A stretch of 64,000 nucleotides of DNA, from positions 21,040,216 through 21,104,215 of the forward strand of contig CM046866.1 in assembly GCA_025617745.1 (NCBI GenBank). Direction: 5' to 3'. The notes under the pieces are model-generated. The model had not been told where the DNA came from, searched no databases, and worked only from the letters and a program-made list of their open reading frames with translations. Position numbers and translations under genes: made by a program. Source of the DNA: Heliocidaris erythrogramma (taxonomy: Eukaryota > Echinodermata > Echinoidea > Camarodonta > Echinometridae). Below, in pieces: positions 32,352 to 43,797 of the stretch (positions are counted from its first letter, which is position 1; each line of letters begins with the position of its first letter).

Positions 32352-33496
32352 TGATGATTATAATGATATATGATGGCGATGATATAATAATAGCGATGAT
32401 GATCATGACGGTGATGATAATAATGATGATGATACAGGATACTTGGCAGATTAACCCTTTAGCTCTAATACAGGACAGGAAATCACAATTTCCATAGGGT
32501 TGTACACAAAACTACTGCACACTACTTTCTAATAGACATAATACGGAAAATAAGGCAGTTTATTACATGATTTGTGATTTTTTATGTTATACTAGTCGAA
32601 GAGGATGGTAAAATGACAGGCAAAAAGAAGCAAAAAAAAAAAATTTGTTATGGACCCACCGGGGATCGAACCTGGGTCACCGGAATGGGAGGCAAGTGCT
32701 TTTACCAATAGACCAAAATATTTCCCATAGAGATAACACGTAAACGAAAACGGGATTCTCAAATCACATTTTGTACTGAAAAATTGGGCATGATCCCGAC
32801 ATCTGATCAAAAATTGGAGACCACACTTGTAAAAGCTTATAGTCTCGGCTACAACATATTAAAATCTGGAAGAAAATAGACCAAAAATAACTGAGATACT
32901 GCTCAGAGAACGATGTCATGTAGATTCATGATTCGAAAAAAAATCATCTTCCATAGACATAACACGCAAATAGCGAAAATTCTGACATGGCACCTTGCAT
33001 TGAAAATTTCAGTGTGATGACGTCATCAAAATGAAAAATGGTGGTGACTGATCTGGTAGAGAATTGTCTCAGCTATAACATATCAAAATTTGTCTATTAG
33101 AAAGTAGTGTGCAGTAGTTTATGTACAACCCTATGGCAAATTGTGATTTCCTGTCCTGTATTAGAGCTATGGTGTTAATCTCCCAAGTATCCTGTATCAT
33201 CATCATTATTATCATCACCATCATGATCATCATCGCTACTATTATATCATCGCCATCATCATTATGTCATTATAATCATCATAATCACCGTTATCATCAC
33301 CATAATCATTTTACAATGACCGATACACATTTTGCTACATTCCTGTCCTCAGGAAGCATCTCCATTCATGGCATTCTTGACATCCTGTCTTCTGTTTAGT
33401 ATTTCCCCATTAATATGATCATCCTGATTACAATCATGATCGTGCCAATTTAAGGACAGACCACCTAATTCGTCTTCGTGACGAATTCAAGTCTAG
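32352..33496. mobile_element. Third inverted Helitron-like arrangement
   Basis: 32437-33089 reads in minus orientation (tRNA-like module at 32651-32715, TGACGTCA at 33018). At about 33090 it joins directly to a + oriented 3' half that ends in hairpin plus CTAG (33493-33496), followed by T. The junction reads CATATCAAAATTTGTCTATT. This is a shortened palindrome without the core. Confidence 0.65.
32651..32715 (-). repeat. tRNA-derived module (copy 4)
   Basis: B box intact on the minus strand, with an A-rich run just downstream (about 32633-32643). It has one difference in the AAGTGCTTTTACCAATAG segment. Confidence 0.7.
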
Positions 33497-35485
33497 TTAT
33501 ATTATCATGACAGTGATGATGATAATGATGTTGATGATAATAATCATCATCATGAATATCATGACAGTGATGATAATAATGATGTTGATGATAATCATCA
33601 TCATCATGAATATCATCACAGTGATGATGATAATGATGTTGATGATAATCATGATGACCATGACTGAAATGACATTGACCTTAGCCATGCCAAATATGAA
33701 AGAGAGATGACATTTCGTGAAGAAGATACAATCATTAGTTGATTTTTACAAAATGGCGCCTGGATGACGTCACAATAATCTGATGACCTTGAAAAAGATG
33801 CGGGAACTTGACCTTATTAGGACTGATGACTGACAAAAATTTGAAGATAATTGACTAAGCCAATTTTGAGAAATTGTGATATCAAATAGGACGATTTGAT
33901 ATTGCAGGATACTTGGGAGATAAACCCCATAGCTCTAATACACGACAGGGAATCAAAATTTCCATAGGGTTGTACACAAACTACTGCACATTACTTTCCA
34001 ATAGACATAACATGGAAAATAAGGCAGTTTATTACATGATTTGTGATTGTTTATGTTATAATAGTCGAAGAGGATGGTAAAATGACAAGCAAAAACAAGC
34101 AAAAAAAAAAAAAAATTATGGACCCACCGGGGATCGAACCTGGGTCACCTGCATGGGAGGCAAGTGCTTTGACCAATAGACCAAAACATTTCCCATAGAG
34201 ATAACACGTAAACGAAAAACGGGATTCTCAAATCACATTTTGTAGTTTAAAATTGACAATGATCCCGATGTCAGATTAAAAAAACCGAACCCTCATAGAA
34301 AGAGTATTTATCAGGGTACAACATATTAAATATGTAGATTCATGATTCGAAAAAAAATCATCTTCCATAGACATAACACGCAAATAGGGGAAATTCTGAC
34401 ATGTCGTTTTTAATTGAAAATTTCACTGTGATGACGTCATTAAAATGTAAAAGGTGGTGACTATTGTTGTAGAGAATTGTCTCAGCTATAACATATCAAA
34501 ATTTGGAAGAAAATCGACCACCTATTACTGAATTATTATCAAATGAATACAAAAATGATGACGTCATTTTTTCAAAATCATTTTTTTGAGTTCATATACA
34601 AATATGATGACGTCAAAACATGAGATCGGCAAAAATTCTGCATGAATTCAAATCTACAACTCACAGGCTTTCAGAATATGTAAAGAAATTGGGGGGTTTC
34701 CACGCATTCTGACGAGCTATGGCGGATTTTAGATAGGCATGTTTTTACCACTTTTTACATTAGAATGGCCATTGACGCGCGCACTAATTTGAAACTTTGA
34801 CGCACGCGTGTGGCATTATGGAAGGTCAGAAATGACTGTAAATAGTTGGAAATTGTCAAGAACAGTGTCAGGAAGACAAACCATGCGAAAAAACGGCGTT
34901 TTTACGTTATGTACGCGCTGCGCGCGCGCATAATGCGCACACGGACGCGCACGGACGGAAAATTTTAAAATGCTTAAAATGTCCTGACCCATACTCCAAT
35001 TTGATTAAAAAGTGATTTTGAGCATTTTTAAATTTTGACGCGCGCGTACGTGCGCGTCATGATGCGTGCGCGGATTTTGATGACATTTTATGTTGACCCT
35101 TGACCTGAAGTTCATGTGTGTCAAATATGGTTCATTTTTGATGACTCGTTATGAAGATATGATTGATAATGTGATTTCACAAAATGGCGCCTGGATGACG
35201 TCATGATGACCTAATGACCTTGAAAAAGATTTTGGAACTTGACCTTATATGACCTGATGACTGATAGAAATGTGATGAAAATTGACTGAGAAGTTTTTGA
35301 GATTTCGTTACAACAAGAAAGTGGTAGAAAATAAAAATAAATAAATAAATAAAGAAAGAAAGAAAGAAAATTCTGACGAATACAATAGGTGATCTGTCAC
35401 TTTGACAGATCACCTAATAATAAATAATAATAAATAAAGAAAATTCTGACGAAATTAAAAGGTGATCTGTCGTTGACAGACCACC
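33497..35485 (-). mobile_element. Helitron-like copy with both core and terminal hairpins
   Basis: It starts right after the CTAG end at 33496 with the ATG microsatellite (33500-33660). It continues through the tRNA-like module (34119-34183), TGACGTCA motifs (33765, 34432, 34559, 34608, 35196) and the GCGCGC core (34770-35070), and ends with hairpins at 35388-35414 and 35461-35485. (AAAT)n/(AAAG)n lies at 35335-35370. A 'ttgactaagccaattttgag' phrase appears near both ends. It shows the full zone order of the family. Confidence 0.65.
34119..34183 (-). repeat. tRNA-Gly(CCC)-like module, best preserved (copy 5)
   Basis: In this copy the anticodon arm still pairs: CTTGC / GCAGG around the loop CTCCCAT, giving anticodon CCC. 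The B box GGTTCGATCCC is intact. The acceptor stem is missing, so it is a tRNA-derived promoter module, not a tRNA gene. Confidence 0.7.
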
Positions 35486-36504
35486 TAATAAAGCTACAAC
35501 GTGTGTGTCTATGGGGGAAATGGGCAATTTTAACTTTGAAAGCCATTTTCACCCTGAAGACGCCCGTTAAAACGCTTGAGCTATACGAGCTTTTTTTGTG
35601 TATAATTTTTTGCTCTATCATCTGAATCAAGTCCCAAGTCTCTAGGACCACGCAAACTGAAGTTAGAGGTCCGAAAAGGGAATTTTTTCATCAAAAAATC
35701 ACTAAATGAAGCCTAGATGACGTCATAATGACCTAGTAAACTTCAAATTGTTAATGTGAAGTCTTCTTATCAGGTCTCATGACTGTGTCGAATTTGAAAA
35801 AGATTCACTGTTTCGTTTTCGAGTTATTTTCCCCGTAAAAAGGGGGGGGTCCAAAAGACAATAAATGATTTTTAAAAAAAAAACTATTTGAGCTACGAAT
35901 GTGTTTTTTTGTGTGCATGATGTTTGGTCAAGATGTGATGATTGTGGAAAGATTCAGCAAGATCGACCAACTTGTTTAGGCGTTATCGGGCATTTTTCAC
36001 CAAAAATTCACTTAATGAAGCATGGATGACGTCATAATGACGTCGTGAACTTGATTTTTTTACTGTGAACTCTTCCCATCAGGTCTCATGACTGTGTCGA
36101 ATTTGAAAAAGATTCACTGTTTCGTTTTCGAGTTATTTTCCCCGTAAAAAGGGGGGGGGTCCAAAAGACAATAAATGATTTTTAAAAAAAAAACTATTTG
36201 AGCTACGAATGTGCCTTTTTGTGTGCATGATGTTTGGTCAAGATGTGATGATTGTGGAAAGATTCAGAAAGATCGACGAACTTGTTTAGGAGTTATCGGG
36301 GTTGGCATTTTTCATTGTTGTGCGCGCACTGACGCGCGAACATAAGCGTACGCGCGCGTCTAATTTTCTGAAATTGACCGGATCAGTATTAGATTTAATC
36401 CTGCCAAATATGAGTGAGAGATGACTTTCCGTTATGAAGATATGACCATGAACTAATACACGACAGGGAATCAAAATTTCCATAGAGTTGTACACAAACT
36501 ACTG
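35486..36504. repeat. Spacer with a 309-bp tandem duplication
   Basis: A unit containing CAGGTCTCATGACTGTGTCG, CCCCGTAAAAAGGGGGGGG and TTTGGTCAAGATGTGATG starts its two copies at 35771 and 36080 (period 309). Identity is about 95% by eye. TGACGTCATAATGAC precedes each copy (35718, 36027). 36310-36440 has a short GCGCGC-rich core piece like those of the Helitron-like family. Confidence 0.75.
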
Positions 36505-36637
36505 GAAACTACTTTCCAATAGACATAACATGCAAAATAAGTCAGTTTATTGCATGGTTTGTGATTGTGTATGTTATAATAGTCGAACAAGATCGTAAAA
36601 TGGAAGGCAAAAAGAAGCAAAAAAATTTTTTTTTTAA

Positions 36638-36702
36638 TGGACGCACCGGGGATCGAACCTGGGTCACCGGAATGGGAGGCAAGTGCTTTGACCAATAGAC
36701 CA
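36638..36702 (-). repeat. tRNA-derived module (copy 6)
   Basis: On the minus strand, B box GGTTCGATCCC with a GGTGCGTCC end instead of the usual GGTGGGTCC. A truncated seventh copy, B box intact, lies on the + strand at about 45597-45641. Confidence 0.7.
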
Positions 36703-37610
36703 AAATATTTCCCATAGAGATAACACGTAAACGAAAAGCGGGATTCTCAAATCCCATTTTGTAGTTGAAAATTGGGCATAATCCCGACATCTGTTCAAAA
36801 ATTGGAGACAACACTTATGAAAGCTTATAGTCTCAGCTACAACATATTAAAATCTGGAAGGAAATAGACCCAAAATAACTGAGATACTGCCCAGAGAACG
36901 ATGTCATGTAGATTCATGAGTCGAAAAAAAATCATCTTCCATAGACATAACACGCAAATAGGGGGAATTCTGACATCGCGTCTTTAATTGAAAATTTCAC
37001 TATGATGCCTTCATCAAAATGAAAAATGGTGGCAACTGATCTAGTAGAGAATGGTCTCAGCTATAACATATCAAAATTTGGAAGAAAATCGACCACCTAT
37101 TACTGAAATATCTAAAGAATACAAAAATGATGACTTCATTTTTTTCAAAATGATATTTTTTAGTTCATGTGGAAATATGATGGCGTCAGAACATGAGATA
37201 AGTAAAGATTCTGCATGAATTCAAATCTACAACTCTACATCTACAAAGTTTGACGCGCGCCTGTGGCATTATGGAAGGTCGAGAATGACTGTAAATAGTT
37301 GGAAATTGTCAAGAATAGTGTCAGGAAGACAAACCATGCGAAAAAACGGCATTTTTAAGTTTTGTACGCGCTGCGAGCACGCATAACGCGCGCGCGGACA
37401 CGAACGGTTGGGAAATTTTGAAATGCTTAAAATGTCCTGAACCGTACTCTAATTTGATTAAAAAGTGATTTTGAGCATTTCTAAATTTTGACGCGCGCGT
37501 ACGTGCGCGTCATGATGCGCGCGCGGATTTGGTTGACATTTTATGTTGACGCTTGACCTGAAGTTCATTTGTGTCAAATATGGTTCATTTTTGATAACTC
37601 GTTATGAAGA

Positions 37611-37767
37611 TTTACAGCAATAAATCGATGTATCTACCTATTTGCTAGTTTCCCAAACTATGCCGTCATTCGAGAAAACCTAAGTCTAAAACGCGCAGCC
37701 CCTGCCTGCGCGCGCGTACTCCCCGTCCACCAATCCAAACGCGCCACCGCCATACTCTTCCTCTTCC
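37611..37767 (+). repeat. DIRS left inverted terminal repeat
   Basis: It starts TTTACAGCAATAAATCGATG. From about 37628 to 37767 it is near-identical to the reverse complement of 43615-43770, including CTAGTTTCCCAAACTATGCC and GCGCGCGCGTACTCCCC. The outer ~17 bp differ from those of the right repeat, as in other DIRS elements. Confidence 0.9.
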
Positions 37768-38221
37768 ATTCTCGCCCGTCAGAGAAGTGACATCTATGAA
37801 GCTAAGTCTTAACCTAAATTGCGAGATTTTTACCTCCAAAAGTGTTTTTGGTTGCCTTTCGCAATAAAAATCCCGTTCACCATGTTTTCACACTCATTTT
37901 GGTGTATCGGATTTTTCCTGAGTCAACCTCCTTCACGGTAAATTAATGAAATTACTTTGCCGTTTTTCCTCACTTTCGGGGCTTTATTCACAGACGGTGT
38001 ACTAGTACACTGCGTCGGGCTAGCCCCCGTGTCTGTAGGTGGTTGATTCAACGCGCTTAGACAAGCGGTCTTATCATACATTGTGCTCAGTAATAGGAGT
38101 TTATTCCCACTCCGTCTTGTGAGTTGGTTGTTACCTTTATATAGATCTATACTGTTTTGTAATAATAATAAATTTATTACTATATATGGTTTTCTATATT
38201 GTTGCTTGTCTTTATTTTCAG

Positions 38222-38357
38222 CCATGTCGAGGTCTCCGTTCGGCTGGCGTTCCCCAGTATTTAATACTTATAAGGGGACTCGCCCAGCCTTGGAAGGGTT
38301 GGCTGCGAGAATTTAATCTCGCACCAACATTATAACTTCCACGGAGCTTCGACTAAG
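38222..38357 (+). other. Possible internal exon of the DIRS gag leader
   Basis: A pyrimidine-rich acceptor (TGTCTTTATTTTCAG, ending 38221) precedes ATG 38224, and AAG|GTAAGT lies at 38355-38363. The second DIRS element has the same arrangement with nearly equal length. The frame from the ATG stops at 38313-38315 in this copy, so the copy is degraded. Splicing itself is inferred. Confidence 0.5.
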
Positions 38358-39073
38358 GTAAGTTAGGGCCTACTTCGTGTACGGCTCGCCCCGTTATGAG
38401 TTCGCCGTCTTTTTTGACGACCAACTCATGCGGGGAAAACCGAGAGAGTGAGTGCTGGGAACGGCCAATACCTCTCTCGAAGATAGAGACTTGTATAACG
38501 GTGGGAGTGAGTGCCTCCGGCCAATACCTCTCACCGATAAAACTGTGGGTGTTATCCCTGCCCACAGTTCGTCTCGCTCGAGCATCATTCCTCGCTCTTC
38601 AGCCATAGGTGTGATTGCTCAGGGATCGGCTCCTTTTGTCTCTCCGCACGCTTCTAACACAAGCAAGGCGGGTAAGGGAAAAAGAGAGTCGTGATCCTCC
38701 AAAAGTACTCCCTTCAGGGCCTACTACGGAGGCGGTGCCCGTTTCTAAGGGTAAAGGGGGCGATAAACATGCCCACCTGCCCAAGAAGCGTAAGCGCCAG
38801 AGTACTGCCCAGCCAACAGGCGAGGCGGACTCTCTCCCCCTGACACCGATTGTGTGTTCACCTCATGTGTCAGGGGGGGCCAAGAAGAAGAAGGTTAGCC
38901 CCCAAGGGGCGACCACTTCTGAGTTAGGCGTCTCCCATGAACTTTTGAATTATCTCAAGATCATTGTGGAGCGGAGTGGTTGGTCAGACTCTGTGTCTGT
39001 ACTCCCCACCACGCCTGACTCCAACCCCTCCCCCCCAAGGGGGAAGGGGGGATACCTGTACCCGACCCGACCC

Positions 39074-39235
39074 AGGTCCGGTTCGGATACCGGGTCGGAT
39101 ACCGGATCCGGTTCGGATACCGGTTCCGGTTCGGATACCGGATATCCGGTTCGGATACCGGTTTTGCCGGATATCCGGTTCGGATACCGGTTTTTACCGG
39201 ATATCCGGTTCGGATACCGGTTTTTACCGGTTATC
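39074..39235 (+). repeat. GGTTCGGATACCGG minisatellite inside gag
   Basis: About ten copies of a GGTTCGGATACCGG-like core occur, first at ~12-18-bp spacing and later at ~28 bp separated by a perfect palindrome CCGGATATCCGG. In one frame it encodes repeated GSDTG; the later units shift frame. Expansion of this kind is not a usual DIRS feature. Confidence 0.85.
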
Positions 39236-39745
39236 CGGCTAGGAACACTGGTTTTCCCTTGTTTACCACCACTGCTTCTAGTGGGTTGGGATCCGGTTCC
39301 TTTTCTCAGGTATCTGGCTCATTGTGTTTATTTTCCAACACACTAGAGCCTTACCGCCCCACTTCGGGCGTCTCTCGACCACGTTCAGCTTTGATCGTCC
39401 GGTCGGGGCTACTCCCATTCCAGCGGCACTTGGTGCTCCGCCTGGGGAGGAATCCTGGGACTGCTTACACCGCCCTTCTTGGGATCGGGTTTCAGTCTGG
39501 ATTTTCGGAGGATGATGCCTCTCCACAGGCTGAGATTACACCCCAGACCTTTGGGTCCTTGGCGGTAGAGACTCAAGCCCTGCTGGAGAAATTTCTTCCC
39601 GACACTTTTACAGAGTCGGGCTGATCCGGGACATCCGTCTCTCCTTTTTCAAGGTGAGCGTCCCTCCAAGGGCATCCCTCTTACGAAGGACTGTAAGCGA
39701 GTCTTCAATGACTTCGCCTCACAGCCTCTTGCATCCTTAGTAGGG

Positions 39746-40351
39746 TCCGTCCCTCGGCCGGGGATTTCACCTTCTCTAAACAGGACACTCTCGAATTATA
39801 TTACGAGAAAGTCCCGTTCCAGTGACCTCCTACATGTAGGTGGTAGGCTTGGTGTCTACTTAAGAGTACACCTTGCGCCAAATAGAGAGGTTCCCGTCCT
39901 TATTGGAAGTTCATTCCAGGACTGGCCTGAGGCTGACTGCCTACTTGGGTACGCTCCTTTCCCTTAGCGCTAGGAGCCAGCACCTCGAGATGTCCGACTC
40001 GGACATCCTGTGCTAGACGAAGCCCCTTGTCCAAGGACAGGCTCGTTGTAAAACCGTCCCTCGGCTGGGTTTTCACCTTCTCTCGACAGGACACTCGATT
40101 TAATTACGAGAAAGTCCTGTTCCAGTGATCTCCTACATGTAGGTGGTAGGCTTGGTGTCAACTTTAAGAGTACACCTTACGCCAAATAGAGAAGCTCCCG
40201 TCCTTAATGGAAGCTCATTCCAGGACTGGCCTGAGGCTGACTGCCCACTTGGGTACGCTCCTTTCCTTTCGCGCTAGGAGTCAGCACCTCGAGATGTCCG
40301 ACTCGGACATCCTGTTGCTAGACGAAGCCTTGTCCTGGACAGGCTCGTTGT
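39746..40351 (+). repeat. ~303-bp tandem duplication in DIRS gag
   Basis: Words such as CCAGGACTGGCCTGAGGCTG occur at 39917 and 40220, and ATGTCCGACTCGGACATCCT follows each. Both copies span from 'ccctcggc.ggg' to 'aggctcgttgt'. The second copy continues in frame into the rest of gag; the first is out of frame. Confidence 0.8.
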
Positions 40352-40815
40352 GGTTGGAACTGTCTGTGTCGACAGCAATAGCCACCAGTGCTAGGAGGAA
40401 GCTTACGCTTTCCTCTCTGGGCATTGAGGATGCGGACATACCTGCCCTCCTGGCCAGGGTCCCGCACTCCGGCCTTCACATCTTTGGAGGTAAGGGGCCT
40501 GATGTGATTCAACTTGAGGTTGATTCACGCAAGCAGGCGATGGAACTTCTGAAATGCCTTAAGTCCTCGGCTCCTAAGCCGCAGGCCCAGGCTGTCTTTC
40601 CGCCTCCTAGACGCGGTGGCGCTTCCAGCTGCCCCGTGCACAGGTGCGCCCCGAGCGTTGGAGGAGAGGGTTGGCGACCGTCTTCAGTTCCTTCCCGCCT
40701 GGGAAGGAATTACCGACGACGTTTTCGTGCTCCCCTTCGTGCGAGGAGGCTTCTGCATACTTTTCGCAAAGCCCCTCCCACACGGATCCGTCCGCCACAA
40801 CCCTCCTACACTATC

Positions 40816-42400
40816 GCCCCCTTTCTAGAGCACATCTCCACCGAGATTCAAGAGCTGCTGGAAAAGGGCGCGATCGAAAGGGTAAGAGACCACCCCAGTT
40901 GTGCCTCTCCCCTATCTTATATTCCCAAATGCTCGGGGAAGCTCAGAATGATCTTGAATATGGAGGTCATCAATTCCTTCATACCAAGAGAGGTTTTCCA
41001 CAGGGAAACCTTGGCCTCGATTCTCCCGGCGATCAGACCGTCAGATGTGGCTATTTCGGTAGACTTGAAAGATACTTTCGCATACCGATACACCCTTCAA
41101 GGGACCTTCTAAGTTTCTCCTTCAAGGCGAAACTTTCCGGTTCGAGGCCTTAAATTTCGGCCTGAAACCGGCTCCTCGAGTGTTACTCGAGCAGTCTCTA
41201 CCCTAGCCGCTTCCCTCAGGATCGCGGTCTGAGACTTTTCACTTACCTGGACCACTGGCTCCTGGTGGCGAGCTCTGTGTCCGTCCTTCAGTCGCACATG
41301 GCCCTACTTCTCCGTGCTACGCAAGAAGTACGATTCATAGCCAACTGGGACAAGTAGGAGTTGACTCCTACCCGCAGACCCATTACCTAGAGTGCGGAAA
41401 TTAGACATTGTGAACCAACTTACCCGCCCCAGTCGGGAGAGAATTCACGCAATTGTCTTTCTAGCTCGATCTCTTCGTCTCTTACGTCGAGTTCGAGCAG
41501 GCCGATGGCACCAGTTCTTGGACCACTTATCGAGCCATAGGGATGTCCTCAAAGACTGTCGGCTTCATATGAGGCCTTTTCCAACTTCATCTTCTGAAGT
41601 TTTCAAACCCAGTGTAGACTCGCTCAAGGTGTGGATTCCTCTCACCGAGGAGATCAAACGCCTACTTATCGCCCTGTTCGGACCAGGTGGTATCGGGGGA
41701 CTGGTCACACCTGTGCACCTTGCCCCACTTATTGTGTTGGAATTGATGGCAGTCCTCATGTCTCTCCACCTTTTCGAGAACATGTTTGTAGGTCGCTCCG
41801 TCCTGATTTGACGGTCAGCACCTCTGTTGCTGCTTACATCAACAGACAGGGCGGGACTCTTCCCGCTACCCTGAACGATCTAACTGCCAAACTTTAGAGT
41901 GGTGTCGGCCTCACCGAGTGATTCCGATCGCCTCCTATGTTCCCGGGCGGGACAATCTGATTGCAGATTTGCTGTCCCGGGACATGTGTCCCCCCTCCGA
42001 GTGGTCACTGAATCAAGAGGTCTTCGACTACCTCAGTTCAGTCTGCGCCCATCTGGAGATAGACCTGTTTGCGACAGCTCTGAATCATCGCCTCCCGAGT
42101 TTGCTCTCGAGTGCGAGATCCGGAAGCTTGGGCCCTCGATGCGTTCTCCCTTCAGGGAAGAACTTCTGGGGTTACGCCTTTCCGCCGATCTCCTTAATTC
42201 CTCAGTTCCTGGGGAAGATTCAGGAGGATCAGGCGTGGGTTTCTGCTCATAGCACCTTGCTGGCCGAGGAGACCTTGGTTTCCTCTTCTTCTGTCTCTGC
42301 TGGACGGTCGGCCTCTCTCCCTTCTATGGAGAGCAGTCCTCAGATCAGCCCCTGTCGGGGATCCTCCACCATCGTCCGGCGGCTCTACATTGACCGCCTG
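40816..42400 (+). pseudogene. DIRS reverse transcriptase-RNase H, catalytically dead
   Basis: The region opens with ELLEKGAIERV and ...SYIPKCSGKLRMILNM, then AISVDLKD. The frame shifts at about 41075 to RIPIHPSRDLLSFSF and again to the NFGLKPAPRVLL stretch. The active-site box, at about 41244-41255, reads YLDH where DIRS enzymes have YLDD: the second Asp codon is CAC. Beyond 41400 come the connection and RNase H parts (NQLTRPSRERIH; STSVAAYINRQGGT; PGRDNLIADLLSRD) and the conserved EIDLFATALNHRLP. Several frame changes and stops mean it cannot be translated whole. The enzyme would copy element RNA into DNA. Confidence 0.85.
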
Positions 42401-42449
42401 GCCGCTATTGGGGAGGAAGCGAGGACTCTCAGAGAGAGCCTCCCAGTTC

Positions 42450-43410
42450 ATAGTCCAGAGCAGAAGAGTTTCTACCCGAGCTGTTGTCAACTCGAGTTTA
42501 GAAACCTTCCAGGCTTGTTGGGGAGAAGGGGTTTGTTTTCCCGTTTCTGCCCCGGTGGGTGCTTTTACAACATTTTTCCTTATTACTCCTTTCGATAAGG
42601 GCAGGGCCCTCTCTAACTTTAGTGGTTACCGGTCCGCTATTACTGCGGTTCACCTTGGTTTTTTTTTTTCTGATGGTTCGGGAGTTTCAATCTCTCCCTT
42701 CCTGACTCATTTGCTGAGGTCTTTCCTTTGACACGCCCAGCAAATCGCCAGTTGACTCCTGCGTGGAGCCTTCCTTGGTTTTGGACGCCTTGGCCAAACC
42801 GCCCTTTGGGCCGTTCTGCAAAGCGTCGTTACACCATCTCCCGATTAAGACCACCTTTCTCTCTCTACGGCCCCTGGGCATATCAGATGGGAAAGGCAAG
42901 GTGTACGTCTTGTCCCTCGACCTTCGTTATTGCCAAGAATCAGACGGATTCTTCTGGCTTAATCGAAGTGTTCTTGAGTCCTCTGTCGGAATTCTCTTCC
43001 GTCATGGAGGATAAATCTTGGTGCCCTGTTAGGGCTCTCAAATGGTACTTGGATAGGACTACGGTTGTTTTCGTAAGGATGATCAGCTCTTCTCTTTTTC
43101 CATCACCTTTATTCCCCGGCATCACGGGAGACTATCTCCCGTTGGATTGTCGAGGCTATCCAAGCTGCGGGTTTGGAGGCTCTCCTGTCTGGGAAGCCTC
43201 CCAGAGCGCATGACACTAGGAGTGTTCTACCTCCTGGGCGCTTTGTCAGGTTCATCCCTTTGGAAGACTTTTGAGGGCCGCCTTTTGGCGTTCCCCTACT
43301 TTCTTCACATCCTTCTATCTTTTCTATCTTAAGGATGCTCCTTCGGGTGAGGTTGGATTTAAATCCTCTGGGTTGAGAGCTGCTTCGTCGTCTCTGTCTG
43401 CCCCGCGTTA
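42450..43410 (+). pseudogene. DIRS tyrosine recombinase, broken
   Basis: The N-terminal core-binding part is seen in SSLETFQACWGEGVCF, TTFFLITPFDKGRALSNFSG and YRSAITAVHLGFF. The catalytic part shows HHLPIKTTFLSLRP, then (about 43200-43220) PRAHDTRSV, carrying the H-x-x-R box of tyrosine recombinases, followed by a degraded LLRAAFW-like stretch. At least three frame changes occur (near 42725, 43010 and 43210). In DIRS elements this enzyme integrates a circular DNA in place of an integrase. A T-run (42660-42669) sits at one break. Confidence 0.8.
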
Positions 43411-43459
43411 GTTACTCCCGTCCTGGGACATGCCACCCGGGTTTTTTATCCGTGCTATT

Positions 43460-43554
43460 CTAGCAAATAGGTAGATACATCGATTTATTGCTGTAAATCA
43501 AGAAAATTATAACTAATTTTGTTATTTACTAGATAAATCTATGTATCTACCTAT
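43460..43554 (+). repeat. DIRS internal complementary region
   Basis: 43460-43497 is the reverse complement of the left end and 43498-43554 the reverse complement of the right end, joined head to tail. The junction 43497/43498 marks both outer ends of the element to the base, in agreement with the empty-site comparison. In the DIRS model this region templates completion of the circular DNA. Confidence 0.93.
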
Positions 43555-43614
43555 GTCCCTCCCTCCAGCCCCTCTCCTTGTCTGACATGTCCTAGATTTT
43601 GTCTCTGACTGCTC

Positions 43615-43797
43615 GGAAGAGGAAGAGTATGGCGGTGGCGCGTTTGGATTGGTGGACGGGGAGTACGCGCGCGCAGGCAGGGGCTGCGCGTTTTAGACTT
43701 AGGTTTTCTCGAATGACGGCATAGTTTGGGAAACTAGCAAATAGGTAGATACATAGATTTATCTAGTAAATAACAAAATTAGTTATAATTTTCTTGA
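43615..43797 (-). repeat. DIRS right inverted terminal repeat
   Basis: Inverted partner of 37611-37767; longer by the outer AT-rich ~40 bp ending AATTTTCTTGA. The DIRS circle junction would be ...TTCTTGA/TTTACAGC... Confidence 0.9.

Larger units (their letters stand above)
38358..40815 (+). pseudogene. DIRS gag-like region, multiply broken
   Basis: Frames change repeatedly. Recognisable as gag-like by position and composition: basic runs (KRKRQS, PKKRKR, AKKKKVSPQG near 38780-38895), proline/serine-rich stretches, and a C-terminal part at about 40400-40560 with ALLARVPHSGLHIFGGK and SRKQAMELLKC. That part matches the corresponding region of the second DIRS element (SLFGGKFATVFQREIDARKQ). It is expected to encode the structural protein that packages the RNA. 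It contains a CCGGATATCCGG-rich minisatellite and a ~303-bp tandem duplication. Confidence 0.65.
37611..43797 (+). mobile_element. DIRS-type tyrosine-recombinase retrotransposon, 6,187 bp, complete in structure but inactive
   Basis: It has inverted terminal repeats (37611-37767, 43615-43797), a gag-like region, RT-RNase H, a tyrosine recombinase and, just before the right repeat, an internal complementary region (43460-43554). This set defines DIRS elements. The flanks GTTATGAAGA / TATCATTGATA join to match the uninterrupted inverted copy at about 44640-44665, so no target duplication was made, as expected for recombinase integration. Reading frames are broken in every domain. Confidence 0.93.

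Noticed and set aside
13661..36702. Functional tRNA-Gly genes
   Set aside because: B box and anticodon arm are tRNA-like, but no acceptor stem pairs and all copies sit inside the same repeat family.
38615..39346. A 243-aa ORF as an intact DIRS gag
   Set aside because: Its second half is translated minisatellite in changing frames, and it is not continuous with the rest of gag.
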